From Fremontodendron californicum (taxonomy: Eukaryota > Streptophyta > Magnoliopsida > Malvales > Malvaceae), in assembly GCA_030761205.1 (NCBI GenBank), contig JAULJL010000002.1, positions 40,884,814 through 40,948,813 on the forward strand: DNA of 64,000 nucleotides, read 5' to 3'. The notes below the pieces were generated by a model, which had not been told where the DNA came from, did no database searches, and saw nothing but the letters and a program-made list of their open reading frames with translations. A program made the translations under genes and the position numbers. Positions within the stretch are counted from its first letter, which is position 1. Each line of letters begins with the position of its first letter. Positions 1 through 12,372 of the stretch are shown in pieces.

Positions 1-1453
1 TTAATAAAATGGTTAGAGTGGAAACGATAAAAATGTAAAATAAATTATGAGTTGTACATTGATAATGAAATTTTTTTTATTTTACAAACGAGATTAAGAG
101 ATTGAGGTATTAGGATTTGTAAGGTTTTTGTTTTAAGCATAAAAAATAAAAAAAATGTTGGTGTTAGCCTCTCAATCCGTATATTTGAGTTGTGTTAGTG
201 TATTTTCAATTGTCATAATTATGTTTAATGTATTATATATTTATGAAGAGGGATTCACTTACACTAGTGTAAGTGGATTCTTTCTCTATATTTATATAAA
301 TTTTAATATGTTAATAATTTGTATTATATAGATTTTGACACGTTTATATATTCATGTCTCAATTCACATATTAAATAGGTGATATTGACTATAATTGATT
401 TTATATATCACTTCATCTTAATGATAAAAGTTTATCATTTTTTTAGATGAGAATTAAATCACCCTCAAAAGAAGTGATCTGATCACTCTTGATGATTTAA
501 GATTACTTACACATAAAATCATTAAATATTTATCAAAATATAATAATCTATTCATCATATATAAATCATTATGATTTTTAAAATGATCATCTTGTACCAA
601 ACACAACGTATTGTGTTTAAAATTACAAGGGATTGTTAAGAGAAATGGATTGCTAAATAAGCTGCGGAGATAAAGGTGTGAAATTGTCAAATGAGGTCGG
701 AATCAAATTGAAATGCAAAACCTAAATGCAAATTCAAATTCAAATTCTTCTTTAATTTCACGCGTAGATTACGTGCATGTCATGAAATCCGTGTCCCCTT
801 CCATCGAAACCCCCCCCAAAAAAAAACCCACAAGAAACGATTTCATTTTTCTAGAGAGAGAAAGCTTCCTTTTCTTTGTCAAAGTTTCTAGAGTGAGAAA
901 CCCAAACCAAAAAGCTTTTTTTTTTTTTTATTTAAAAAAAGTATTTTTTAATGATATTTTCCACAGAGAAACAAAGAGAGAGAGAGAAAGCGCCTGCCAC
1001 TAAGTTCGGCGGAGATTTTAGTGGTGGTGTCACCTTGCTAACTTGCACCTCGTCTTCCCACTTGATATTGCTAAATTACGCCGGACGGCCATTGTTTTCT
1101 CTTTGTTTTTGCTCATTTCCCCCTTGCTTTGACCGTATATTTACAAGGTACTTAAACACTACTAATACATTTTTGCTCTCTTATTATTCTTCTAAATAAT
1201 CTTAAGGGGTTTCTTTACTTGCCTTCCTTTTCTATTATCTTGTTCTAAATTCTTCTGATTCTACTTTACCCTTTTTTTTGTTCATACTGTCTCTCATTTT
1301 GCAGATTCTGGTGGGTTTGATTTGCTTATATTGTTGCTGTTTTTGGTTTGGAGTGAACTGGGTTAAGCTTGAATTGGCCAAAGTTTTTATCTTGTTGAGC
1401 TTTTTTTTTTTTTTTGGTGCAGTATTATTGTTTGTAAGAAAAGAAAGAAAAAA
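1..1453. other. AT-rich 5' flank of the bZIP gene
   Basis: No gene is supported here. The stretch is AT-rich with long T and A runs. The last few hundred bases (pyrimidine-rich, CT-rich from about 960 onward) probably hold the promoter and 5' leader of the bZIP gene. The short open frames have no recognisable protein features. Confidence 0.5.
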
Positions 1454-4400
1454 ATGGGTGATAGTGAAGAAGGTAACACTGATGTGATGCAAAGGATTCA
1501 ATCTTTATTTGGAACATCATCATCTTCAAATCCTAAACAACCTTTATCAATGAACCATCTTGAAATACCTCAGTTGAATCCTAATCAAATCAGGGCCACT
1601 AGACATTTCTCTCATTTTGGCCAAAACTTTAATGGCGGTGATGCTACTAATAAAAGAGTTGGTATCCCCCCTTCACACCCTAACCAGATCCCACCCATTT
1701 CACCTTATTCACAGATCCCCGTGTCCCGCCCGTCGAACCAGCAAATGGGTTCTCAAAGTTTTAGTCCGAAACCTACTCATTCGAGGTCTTCGTCTCAACC
1801 TTCTTCCTTCTTTTCACTTGATTCATTGCCCCCCTTAAGCCCTTCCCCATTTCGTGATTCATCATCTGTGGCGGTTTCAGACCAAATTCCTACTGATGTG
1901 TCTATGGATGATAGGGATGCAGCTTCACATTCTTTGTTGCCACCGTCGCCTTTTTCCAGGGGGAATTCTCCACGGGTTGGAGAGAGCTTGCCCCCTCGAA
2001 AATCACATAGGCGGTCCAATAGTGATATTCCATTTGGATTTAATACGATAATGCAATCTTCGCCACCTCTTATTCCCTTAAGGGGTGCAGGTGGTTTGGA
2101 ACGATCGGTGTCTGGTAAGGAAAATTCGGGAGTGCCTAAGCCAGTTCAGTTGGTGAAAAAAGAAACCAGTTGGGAGAGAGGTGCCGATGGCAATGCGGAA
2201 GGAATGGGTGAGAGGAAATCGGAAGGGGAAGTTGTGGATGATTTGTTTTCTGCTTATATGAATTTGGATAATATTGATGCGTTGAATTCTTCTGATGATA
2301 AGAACAATAATGGTAATGAGAATCATGAGGATTTGGATAGCAGAGCAAGCGGAACAAAGACCAATGGAGGTGATAGCAGTGATAATGAAGCCGAAAGCAG
2401 TGTGAATGAAAGTGGGAGCAGTGCACAACGAGGTGGAATGAATTCAACTGAGAAGAGGGAAGGGACCAAAAGGAGTGCAGGAGGAGACATTGCTCCAAGC
2501 GGTAGACATTATAGAAGTGTTTCCATGGATAGTTTTATGGGGAAGTTGAACTTTGTTGATGAGTCTCCAAAATTACCACCTTCACCTGGAATTCGTCCTG
2601 GACAACTCTCGCCTAGTGATTCAATCGATGGGAATTCAGCTGCATTTAGTTTAGAGTTTGGAAATGGTGAGTTCAGCGAGGCTGAATTGAAGAAAATTAT
2701 GTCAAATGAGAAGCTTGCTGAGATTGCAATGACTGACCCAAAGCGTGCAAAGAGGTATCCCACTGTTCAAGTTTACTATTTTATAACTTTTTGATCGTAC
2801 AAAAGCATTTCACTTAACTTATTGTTTGGTCTTTTTAAGGATTTTGGCAAATCGTCAATCAGCTGCCCGTTCCAAAGAACGGAAGATGCGGTATATTTCG
2901 GAGTTGGAGCACAAGGTTCAGACTCTGCAGACTGAAGCTACCACATTGTCTGCTCAGCTAACACTTTTACAGGTGGAGGATTTAGATCATAGCTTGTTGT
3001 AGCAATATTTCCTGCTTTCCCTTTTCTCATTTCTCATCTTCAACTTTAAATTGATGTAGAGAGATTCTGTTGGGCTTACAAATCAGAACAATGAGTTGAA
3101 ATTTCGTCTTCAAGCCATGGAGCAACAGGCACAACTCCGTGATGGTATAATCCAATTATCAATTTCTTAAAACTTTGGCCTTATTCTTTTGAAAGATGAA
3201 GCATTTAGAATTTTGAATTGTATGGAATGCAGTTTTGGATGTGTCTGGCAATTTAATTTAGCTCTTTGATTAGCATGCTTTTAATGAGTATTTCATATAC
3301 TTGTGTTAAGAGTGTCCGTTTTTTAATGCATTGATCTTCAACCATAGTATTGAGAAAAAAATTCTCTTGCATGCTCCCGGCTGTTCATGCTATACAAATT
3401 TTGGTCCTTAAATTAAAACCGGTTCAGGAAAAAAAAGCTCTCATATGCTAGTGCCTCGTGCTTCTCACTATCTCTTGTGCCGTTTTTTTTTGTAATACTG
3501 CAAATATGCTGCTTCTACTTTTACAGAACTATCGAGAATGGAAGATTCTTAAACTTTATGCGCATGCAACGTTGTGAGCCTTTTAGGTGCCAATAAGTAT
3601 TCTTATCTTGTATAGGAAACATATGGATTGTGCTTTTAACTGATTAATGTACTCCCTTGCTTCTTTTTTTGGGTACAAGTTACTCAACTGCATTTTCCTT
3701 GCCCTTTCCATCATCCTTATATATTTAGTATCTTTGAGGAAAGATGTTTCAAAGATGGGAAGTGAGGTGCCAAAATATTTTATATATTAAGGTTAATGCT
3801 ATCAAGGAATTTCAGTAGTGCTATTTGGAAAGTTGTGGCAATTTGTAATCGAGCAGTTTCACACCTATAAAATGCGAAGATTTTGGGTGCATCATGTTGA
3901 AGGTGCAGTGGATAATGTCATTTTATGAATTAATGGTGGAAGCTTAAATTGCACCAAAAATTATATTGCATTGATTAGGCAAAACATCCTGAAACAGTTA
4001 TTATATCTGTTTGCATAGCTCTAATAAGATGGTGGAAATATCATTAATACTCATCTAATAAAATAAATGCCACATGCCTGTGCCTGCTGTTTACAAAGTC
4101 TCATACATGGTAAACCATTAAACCTGCTGAACTTTGTTATAACTTTTCTCGGAAGTGGAGGTAGTGGTTTGCATGCTATGTTACTCGGACCCTATGTTAC
4201 TCGGACTCGGGTGTAAGTGTCGGATACGGATATGTGCTCGACACGGGTATGTCTAAGTTTTTTCATGTATTTGGAAGATCCTTGAAGGGTCATATTCTCA
4301 TAGTTACCCATGTCTGATTATGCGTCGAACACGGGTACTTCAAGAAAAATGAAGAATCGGAGCAATATAGTTTGCATATATGGCTTCCTAATTCATATTT

Positions 4401-4697
4401 TTGATAACTCAGTTGAATTAGTTGTACCAAGTTGTCCATTCTACAACTGCCTTGCGTGAAGTTTTCTCCTTCAATAATTTATGCCTTATTTTGTTGTGTT
4501 GCATTTGGACAGCTCTAAATGAAGCATTAACTGCGGAGGTCAAGCGATTAAAGCTTGCTACTCAAGAGCTAGGTGGTGATTCTGTTAACCACCAGATGTT
4601 CCAGCTTAACATTTCTCATCAGTTCCAGCAGCAGCAGCAGCCACAGCCCCAACAGCAGAATGGGAACTCAACTGCAAAAACTGACTCAAATCAGTAG
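1454..4697 (+). CDS. Group I bZIP transcription factor (bZIP29/bZIP30 type)
   Basis: Four exons at 1454-2754, 2840-2972, 3060-3144 and 4513-4697 join in frame to 567 residues, with GT-AG introns throughout. The basic region spans the exon 1/2 junction (about residues 428-450). It has the N-x7-K spacing (N438 to K446) typical of plant group I bZIPs, which carry Lys where most bZIPs have Arg. A leucine zipper follows to about residue 510. The N-terminal half is Ser/Pro-rich and contains three HxRxxS motifs (residues 109-114, 185-190, 352-357); in the VIP1/bZIP29 group these are phosphorylation and 14-3-3 binding sites that control nuclear entry. The C-terminus is Gln-rich. Family members regulate cell-wall, growth and osmotic-response genes. 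Intron 3 is long (1.37 kb) and holds a foldback transposon. The gene looks intact; which paralogue it is cannot be decided here. Confidence 0.93.
4176..4370 (+). mobile_element. CTATGTT-family foldback MITE, copy 1 (bZIP intron 3)
   Basis: The element starts CTATGTTACTCGGAC, with a small internal duplication of the first 15 bases, and ends CGGAGCAATATAG. The flanks are TTTGCATG (4168-4175) and TTTGCATA (4371-4378), a 7/8 match to an 8-bp target duplication. Terminal inverted repeats plus an 8-bp duplication suggest a hAT-type non-autonomous element. Confidence 0.85.
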
Positions 4698-5558
4698 CTT
4701 GAGACTCTTGGAAGATTTGAAAATTCACGATCCCTGTTTCACTATGTTATTATTCCGTAATTTCTTCACGTTGGGTATTCATTAGTTTTCAATCTCCTCC
4801 AACTTCAAAGGAGTTTCATGGTTATGGTAATTTACAGTTCAACCTGCATCAGATATCCATCTCGGATGATGGAAAGAACGATGTAACATACAGCTTGAAT
4901 AATCATATATATCGTTTATAGTTATGGCTTTTATTTTATTTATTTATGGTAGATAATCATATTGGAATGTAAACATTAAGTTGACATGATTTGTTGCATT
5001 AACATTAGAAGAGTTGAACTTAACTCTTCTGTATTTTTTTCTTATCGTTTCAGTAAAGAGTTGGGTATTTCGTTTTAACTTTTTGCCCATTGGCTTTTTC
5101 CGGTTTGTTCTATCAATTGATGTTCAATGTTTCATCTTCACTTAGGGTATCTGCAAATATTATTGCACCAAATGAAGCAGCAAACCAAGCTTGTGAACTG
5201 TGAGAATAAGAAGCTTTCATGCCTCTTTTCTTGTTTTCTGGATATTATACAAAAGATGTTGGGGGGATTGTAAATTTGAAGCTGCCTTGGAGACATCTGT
5301 TTAATGATTCATTAAGCAGACCATGCAGTAAGTTGGGGAGTGGAAAGCAATTATTCTGAAATCTTTCTCAAAAATCACTCTCCATAGATGGAACAGCATT
5401 TGGGGGTTCTTCTAGGCCTGTCTAGATTTATGACATTCTTCCTGAACAAGTTGAAGAAGTAGCACCCCTAACTTGTCTTGTTGGATTAATCTGTTCCGTT
5501 CGGCCCAAAATTTGTGTTATAACGATTCATAATAGGTAAACAAGTATTCAATCAAAAG
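4698..5558. other. bZIP 3' UTR and spacer
   Basis: This is the 3' flank of the bZIP gene followed by spacer up to the tRNA. I see no further gene. Confidence 0.5.
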
Positions 5559-5642
5559 GTCAGGATGGCCGAGTGGTCTAAGGCGCCAGACTCAAGTTCT
5601 GGTCTTCGAAAGAGGGCGTGGGTTCAAATCCCACTTCTGACA
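5559..5642 (+). tRNA. tRNA-Leu (anticodon CAA)
   Basis: An 84-base type II tRNA. The acceptor stem GTCAGGA (5559-5565) pairs with TTCTGAC (5635-5641) with one G-U pair, and the discriminator base is A. The anticodon arm CCAGA-CTCAAGT-TCTGG gives anticodon CAA. A long variable arm is present, and GGTTCAAATCC forms the T loop and B box. There is no intron. A T-rich run from 5646 serves as the Pol III terminator. Confidence 0.95.
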
Positions 5643-5872
5643 AGTCTTTTTATTTTTTGCTAGTTGCCTAGTTCTGAAAGGAACGACATCGTTTAATAGT
5701 AGCTCTCCGCATAGAAAGAACGGCAGTTTGCGTTGTGGACCGTTGGTTGCCTTCTGACTCCTTCAACAAAAATCCCACGTAACATAAGCCCTAACCAGTA
5801 CCCACTCCTCGTTACTGGGAACAAAACTTACTCACTGCAGGAGACAGACAGCGAACTGAGTTCGTTCACCGA

Positions 5873-8800
5873 GTGAACTCGCCAGCGCTGGACGAGTCAT
5901 CAAAAGATATCTATGTGGTTACCAATTCGAAGACGGAAGGGGTCCCACCTTCACAGCCGCCTTCGAACTCAAATGGAGCTACTCAACAAATACCGGAAGA
6001 GCTGGTGGCCGGAGCCATTGCCCCAATAAAGCGAGAGTTTCTTCGACCCCCATCACCCTCTAGAACCACCCAAAACGACGCCGCCTCCGACGCCAACGCC
6101 AAGCAATCTCAGGCCAATGTAGTCAAGGAAAAGAAATCGAAACGGCAACTCAAACGAGAGCGTCGTCAGGTCCCAAATTTCTCAACCTAATTTATTTTCT
6201 TATTCTACAAATGCATTTTTTATTTGCCAGGCAGAAAAAAACGTTTTTTTTTGGGCAGTGGAATGTAAAGTGATCATTAAAGATCGTTTTTCTCTTCAAG
6301 GAACAAAAACCTGCTTTAAATCTGTTTCCTGAGATAGCAAAGAAGGGAGATGTTAATGCTTGCCCTTATAAAGATAAATGTCGTTTCAGCCATGACATAC
6401 AAGCCTTTAAGGCTCAGGTATTTTAATACCCATTTCCTGAATTTAGAAAATTTAGCTAATTGGATTTCTTTTTTTGTTGTTGAATGTAGAAACCGGTTGA
6501 TTTGGAGGGTGACTGCCCATTTATAAAAGCAGATGGACCACCGTGCCCTTATGGTTTAGCCTGTAGGTTTGCAGGCACGCATAAGGGTGATGCTTCTGCA
6601 GCTACTGCTAATTTATTGAAGAAAAGCTCTGAGGTCAATGGACTAAGAAAGGATGTTCTGAAGCTTTTGTGTAAAAACAAAATGGGCTTTACTAAAGCGG
6701 ATGCTGTAATCAAATCTGTCGGACTTGTGGTATGATGAACCAACAGTTTATTTACTGATAGGCAATTCTTAATTTTATCACTTATTAATGAATATACTTT
6801 ATTTTGATGTTACCTGCTATTATATGCATTTTGCATGTATTTGGTTAAATTTTCTAATGAGTTCCTTTATAAATTAGTGTTTTTAGTATTTCCTCATCTT
6901 ATCGGATTCTAATATTAATGAATTTTTTTTATGGTCTTTATTTCAGCTATTTTTGTTCATTCCATCATGTTGTATCATCATCATGGTTTATTGTTATTAT
7001 CAATGCAATAATTCAGTGGCCCAACTGGAAAATAAAGAAGCTGGTAGATAAGGAGGAAGACGAAGTTGTTTTAAATGGTTCTCATGCTGCTGATGAAACT
7101 GAGTGCAAAAATGTGGCTGATGATTCTGTTGACTGTTCTGAGTGTCCTCCAACATTTTCAGCCGCAGATAATGCTGAGGAGACATGTTCAATTGATGAGC
7201 TTAGACCCTCAAAGAAAGCAAAATCTGTAGTTGATGAAAAGTGCTTTGATGAAGTGGAGGGTGGTAGTCTTCTTGTGGATTTTATTCTTTGCTAATTTTT
7301 CCACAGATTAATGAAGTTTATGACTAAGTTATGTAATTCGACAGGTGCAACTGTTTTGGAGAAGGATATTGAAAAATATTCTACAGAAACTGAATCGGCC
7401 GATGATGTACTTGCAGAACCTGATAGGAGCCTCAAGTCTCAAGATACACCCTCGTGAAAAGAAGCTTATTGATTTTTAGAGAAAAGCTGTATCTTGCTCC
7501 TCTAACCATTGTTGAGAATCTTCCTTTTCGTAGGGTTTGCAAAATATTAGGAGCAGATGTGACATGCGGTGAAATGGCAATGTGCACCAAGCTTTTGGAG
7601 GTATGCATATCACTGCTGCCTAGTGATTTGTGCATCAGGGGCAAACTGCTAGTTTTATCTTTTAATAATTGTCGGAAAGTGGAATAATAGGCTGTGATTT
7701 GCAGGTTACGTACACCCAGTGGAACAAATAGGCATAATGTTCTTTCTCAGCAAGGCATCCCAAATAAGGAATTAGTGATATGTCTTGCATTAATTAGCTT
7801 GCTATTAGAATATACATCTTGATTGGGAACTAACATTTAATAGTTAAACTTCTTTTTTGTGGTTCTTCTGGTGGCCTTTTCTCGTTTTTATTTTTGTTAT
7901 TATAAAAATGTATTCTATGCTTCATATGTGAGGTTCTATGTGACACTTATTCTGTGGCAACGGGGACAAGCTTCAGAATGGGCTCTGCTGAGGCGACATT
8001 CATCTGAGGATTTGTTTGGTGTCCAGATATGCGGGGCACATCCTGACACTGTAGCACATACTGTTGAACTTATAGATAAGGAGTGTACAGTGGACTTCAT
8101 TGACATTAATATGGGGTGCCCAATTGATATTGTTGTTAGTAAGGGTGCATCATTGAAGCAGCTGCTGGCACTGTAGATAAACCTATAACTGTTAAGGTAC
8201 TTGGTGACACTTAGATTATTAGTTCATGTATATGCATGCCTATGTCATTTTACATGCGTTCTCAGTTGCTCTTATTTTGTTGTTTACTTCAACTTTTTTT
8301 CAACCTTTGCGTGTCAAGGTTGCTCCTTTTTCCCTCTTCTTTACATGCACTTGTTGCAATTATCAAGCAGTTTCTAGATATGTAATTGTAGTTTTTGTTA
8401 TGCCAGGTGAGAACAGGTTATTTTGAAAGTAAAAACCGCATTGATTCATTAATTGCAGATATTGGCAGTTGGGGTGCTACTGCAGTGACAATACATGGTC
8501 GATCACGTCAGCAACGCTACAGTAAACTTGCTGGTTGGGATTACATATACCAGTGTGGCTGCAAGGCCCCAAGTGCACTGCAAGTTTTGGGGAATGGGGA
8601 TTTAGATTGGAACAATCACATATCTGACTGCCCTGAGCTCTCTATATGTATGATTGCTCGAGGGGCATTGATTAAGGTACGTATTCTGATTTTAACATGT
8701 TGGATCTCCTTTACATTCTATCTGAAAACATTCCATTATTTACCATACTGCTGAATTGTGCTTTAGAGAATTTTAGCGTATTATAACAGCAAAGGTGCAT

Positions 8801-9891
8801 TGCAGCCTTGGTTATTTACTGAAATCAAGGAACAGAGGCACTGGGATATCAGTTCTGAGGAGCGGTTGAATATTCTGAAGGACTATGTGCGTTTTGGCCT
8901 AGAACATTGGGGATCTGACAAAAGGGATATGCAGTAATACTTCAATAGGCATACAATATTCAGAATGAAATATATATAATTTAGTTTAAATTCTCGTATA
9001 TTAGCTTAGTGAAGAGTTAATGACAACATTGTGTTGGTATTATGGTATGAGAAACATTGTTCTTTCTATCTGCTGTGATTGAGTTGATAAAATAGAAACA
9101 ATTTTCCTTCTACCTTAGCCTAATCTGTTGATATTAACCTTATCCTTAATAGTGTCAAACTACCCCATTTTAGCTTCCTGATTGAAGTTGTGAAAGCATT
9201 CTGAAAATTTTGTTATGATATTCTTTCTAATAAGGTTAGAGATGCCAAAATGTCTTGTAAAAAGTTTACAACCATTATTAATATTATTTATACCTGCTAG
9301 TGTGAACATATACCTTGTTAGTGAACAACTATTATGGTTTAAAGTTCTATGGAATTTGACTGAATTTGCAGGTGTGGAAATAACTAGGCATTTCTTGTTG
9401 GAATGGCTTAGCTACACATGTAGGTATGTACCTGTTGGTCTTTTCTATGTTGCTCCGACTCTTCATTGTTCTTGAAGTACCCGTGTCCAACGCATATTCG
9501 GACATGGGTATGAGGATATGATCCTCAAAGGACCCTCTAAATGCATGAAATCTTATAAAAAAATTGAACATATCCGTGTCCGATACTCACACCCGAGTCC
9601 GAGTAACATAGGGTCTTTTAGATGTCACCCCTCAACGGCTGAACTGGCTTCCTCCCTCCTACTATGGACGTGATGACCTTGAGACACTAATGGCCTCTGG
9701 CTCTGCAGCTGACTGGGTATGCAGTTGCTTACTATATCTTACCGTAATAATGCTACACATAATCTTCATTAATTTCTTCTTCACTTGTGCAGATCCGAAT
9801 ATCGGAAATGCTGCTTGGCAAGGTTCCAGATGGTTTGATATTTGCAGCAAAGCACAAATCCAATGCTTATGATCGTGCAGAAAATGGCTAA
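5873..9891 (+). pseudogene. Broken tRNA-dihydrouridine(47) synthase (DUS3-like, CCCH zinc finger)
   Basis: About ten exon-like blocks keep the order of a plant DUS3: a basic N-terminus, CCCH-type zinc-finger segments (6301-6417 and 6490-6729), an acidic linker (7017-7260), and the FMN-binding TIM-barrel blocks including the DINMGCP motif, SWGA..IHGRSRQQRYS and the C-terminal AYDRAENG. DUS3 reduces U47 in cytosolic tRNA. Damage is extensive: no ATG at the expected start (the frame opens at GTG 5873); a frameshift near 7440 and an extra T near 7476; the acceptor before 7964 reads GG instead of AG; the KGAGS..L..P segment after 8140 is deleted with a frameshift; the VYSY-like segment near 8600 is missing; the donor near 8929 is lost; and a MITE sits inside a coding exon at 9445-9611. 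Introns are retained, so this is a decayed gene and not a retrocopy. Terminal TAA at 9889-9891. Confidence 0.88.
9445..9611 (-). mobile_element. CTATGTT-family MITE, copy 2, inserted in a DUS3 exon
   Basis: The element begins CTATGTTGCTCCGACTC and ends GAGTAACATAG. It is flanked by a perfect 8-bp duplication GGTCTTTT (9437-9444 and 9612-9619). Removing the element plus one duplication joins the DUS3 codons for ...YVPVGL and LDVTPQ..., so the target was coding sequence. Strand is given relative to copy 1. Confidence 0.93.
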
Positions 9892-12372
9892 TTTTATGCC
9901 ATTTTTATGAATGTAAGTCTTCTGGTGCGCAAATTATGTTATTCATTCCCGTGGTTCATTCAATTGCAGAACTGTAGCCATCGCCATTTGCCAGTGCAAA
10001 AACTATTCAGGTGATATCACAATTCTTCAAATTCATTATGAAGTTTGTAGTTTAAGTAGCACAAACTGGCATCTCATACTTGCTTGTGCTGCTACCTAGG
10101 CTTCTATTATTTAAGGAAGTTTGTTCATCTTGCTCCAAAATTTTTACCGTTTAACCCGTATAACTTTAAAATAATGTAATTGTACAAGATAACTACAGAT
10201 TACAAATTTTCATTTGAATGGTCAAAATATAGCTAGCTAAGTTATAGTTAAGGAAATTGTCTTTTTTTTTTTTTTTTTTTTTCCTGATGAAGGAAATTGC
10301 CATTTTTTTTAATTGGTGATCAATCCATCTTGTTAGTTTTAGATTTGATACGAAAACATAACATGAACATAACATTTTAATAAACACATAAACAATATAA
10401 TAAACGTGACGTGACACATTTAAATTTTATTAACATGATTAACACGACATGTTTAATACACGTATTATATTCGTGTATGAAATCTCAGATAAGCCTGGGG
10501 CGTGGGCTCATCACAAAATTCCTTGGCATTGCAATTCCAATTTTCCAATTCAGACCAAAGTCAAGGACGTTGCAAAGTGATCAGAGCACAAATGACAAAA
10601 CCAATGACATGATAAAGATGAAAGAGCTTTGCCTAAATGAGCAAAATCATTAACCATCCAATTAAAGCAGAAACCTTGAGAATGCAAAATCTGAACCATT
10701 AATAAAACAGAAACCTTGCAGTGGGTTAGACCTTTGCAGCATGCCATATTAAGGATTTGATCTTCATTGAGATCCCAATTAATACTGCACTGCATACCTT
10801 CCTCTTCCGGAATAAAACTACATTATCTACAGAAAGATATCACAGTGATAGAATGAAAGTATGAAACTCGACCCGAGAAAGCATAAACAAACACATCAAC
10901 ATTCTTATAAAGGCAAATACAAACACACTACAACCATAACGAACAATTGAAAACTGTAATAAGTTCTTATCAGTCTATACTACTGAAAGCTCAGCCTGTT
11001 ATTATAATTTAAGAAAAAGGAACCAGTTATTTATTTTTCTTGATTCCTCTCACAAACACGATCACTGTATTTGGTTCAAGATTCTTGGAGAAAAAAAACT
11101 AATATAATTGATACAACCATCAATAAAAATCTGCTAAAAGAAACAATAAATCTGCTTAGGATGTATACAACAAGGTTATGCATGCAGCAAAGTAATTCAA
11201 GTTTGTTATCTTGAGACAGAGAGCCAACCTTTTCATGTAAAACATCTAATCTGACTGACCTCAGATTCTCCATAGTTTGCACTGCTGACAAATGCATAAA
11301 TTCATCAATTCTTTTGTTTGATAATCCCAAGAATTAACCATTCAAAGAGGATGTGATACCAAAGAACTATGTTGCTCCGACTCTTCATTTTTTCTTTTAA
11401 GTACCCGTGTCCGATATCCATGTTTGACGCATATCCATGGGTATGGGATATGATCCTCCAAAGACCCTCCAAATCCATGTTCGACACTCACATCCGAATC
11501 CGAGTCCGAGTAACATAGCCAGAGAACAACATTTATTCAGATTTAAAAACATTTCATGCATGAAGCAACAACAGATATTAATACTCAAGCCTCCCGAAAC
11601 CATAAATTCGAGCACCTGCCAAGAACTTCCAGAAACAAAACACAACAGATTTGACGCATTAAAGGAAAATGAAGAATTTTTAGACAACTATAGAATGCCA
11701 CAACCAAGATTCAGAACACTCCTCCATTCCTCTGAAATCAATAAAAACAGAAGCTCATAACGCAAAGTACAATAAAAAGAAAATTTTCAGTTGATTAATA
11801 GTCTTCATTAATCTCTCTAGACAAAATTATAGCTTTGGCAAGACTTATCTCCAATCTTCAACTTGGTCAGACAATATGGATTTATTATCTTGTACATAGG
11901 CACAGGAGTTCAAAAAGTTCACGATGTTTATAGATTGTCACGTGTTCATTTGACCAGACTTTTTTCACTCAAAGATAATTTGGAAGTAATTAAACTTTAT
12001 AGTAGAAATTTTAAACTCCACTGCCTATGTAAAGTATAATAATCCAAAGAGTATACATTAAAGAAAGAAGCAGGCTGCTAGATTGTTGTCAAATAGAAAC
12101 TAAAGGAAAGGAATTGTGAATAAGAGAGATCCAACACAACAAAATCCCTGTATAATATGACATCAATCAAAAGTTCATCTAAATTGCCCATTGTCTATTA
12201 GCAAAGAAAACAAACACATACATTAATGAGATTAGTTTGCAGAAGAAAACGATGCGACAAAATTGTATAAGCTTTAGTTTTATAGAAGCCTAGCTTGTTC
12301 AAGGAAGAAAACAAAGACTGTGTTCAGATCACCCAAGATATCTATCACTCACCAAACTCATGCTTGAAACAG
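9892..12372. other. Spacer between the DUS3 relic and the amidophosphoribosyltransferase gene
   Basis: No gene is supported. The stretch includes a T-run (10261-10282), an ACACGACA-type AT-rich repeat remnant at about 10320-10470 that resembles repeats near 19.6-20.9 kb and 43.7 kb, a MITE at 11367-11518, and the probable 3' UTR of the minus-strand gene. Confidence 0.45.
11367..11518 (-). mobile_element. CTATGTT-family MITE, copy 3
   Basis: Begins CTATGTTGCTCCGACTC and ends GAGTCCGAGTAACATAG. The flanks CCAAAGAA (11359-11366) and CCAGAGAA (11519-11526) match at 7 of 8 positions. Confidence 0.88.

Noticed and set aside
713..1003. 96-codon frame before the bZIP gene
   Set aside because: It is made of A/T and GA runs; more likely promoter or leader.
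11437..11760. 107-codon plus-strand frame
   Set aside because: Half of it is a MITE; the rest has no protein-like features.
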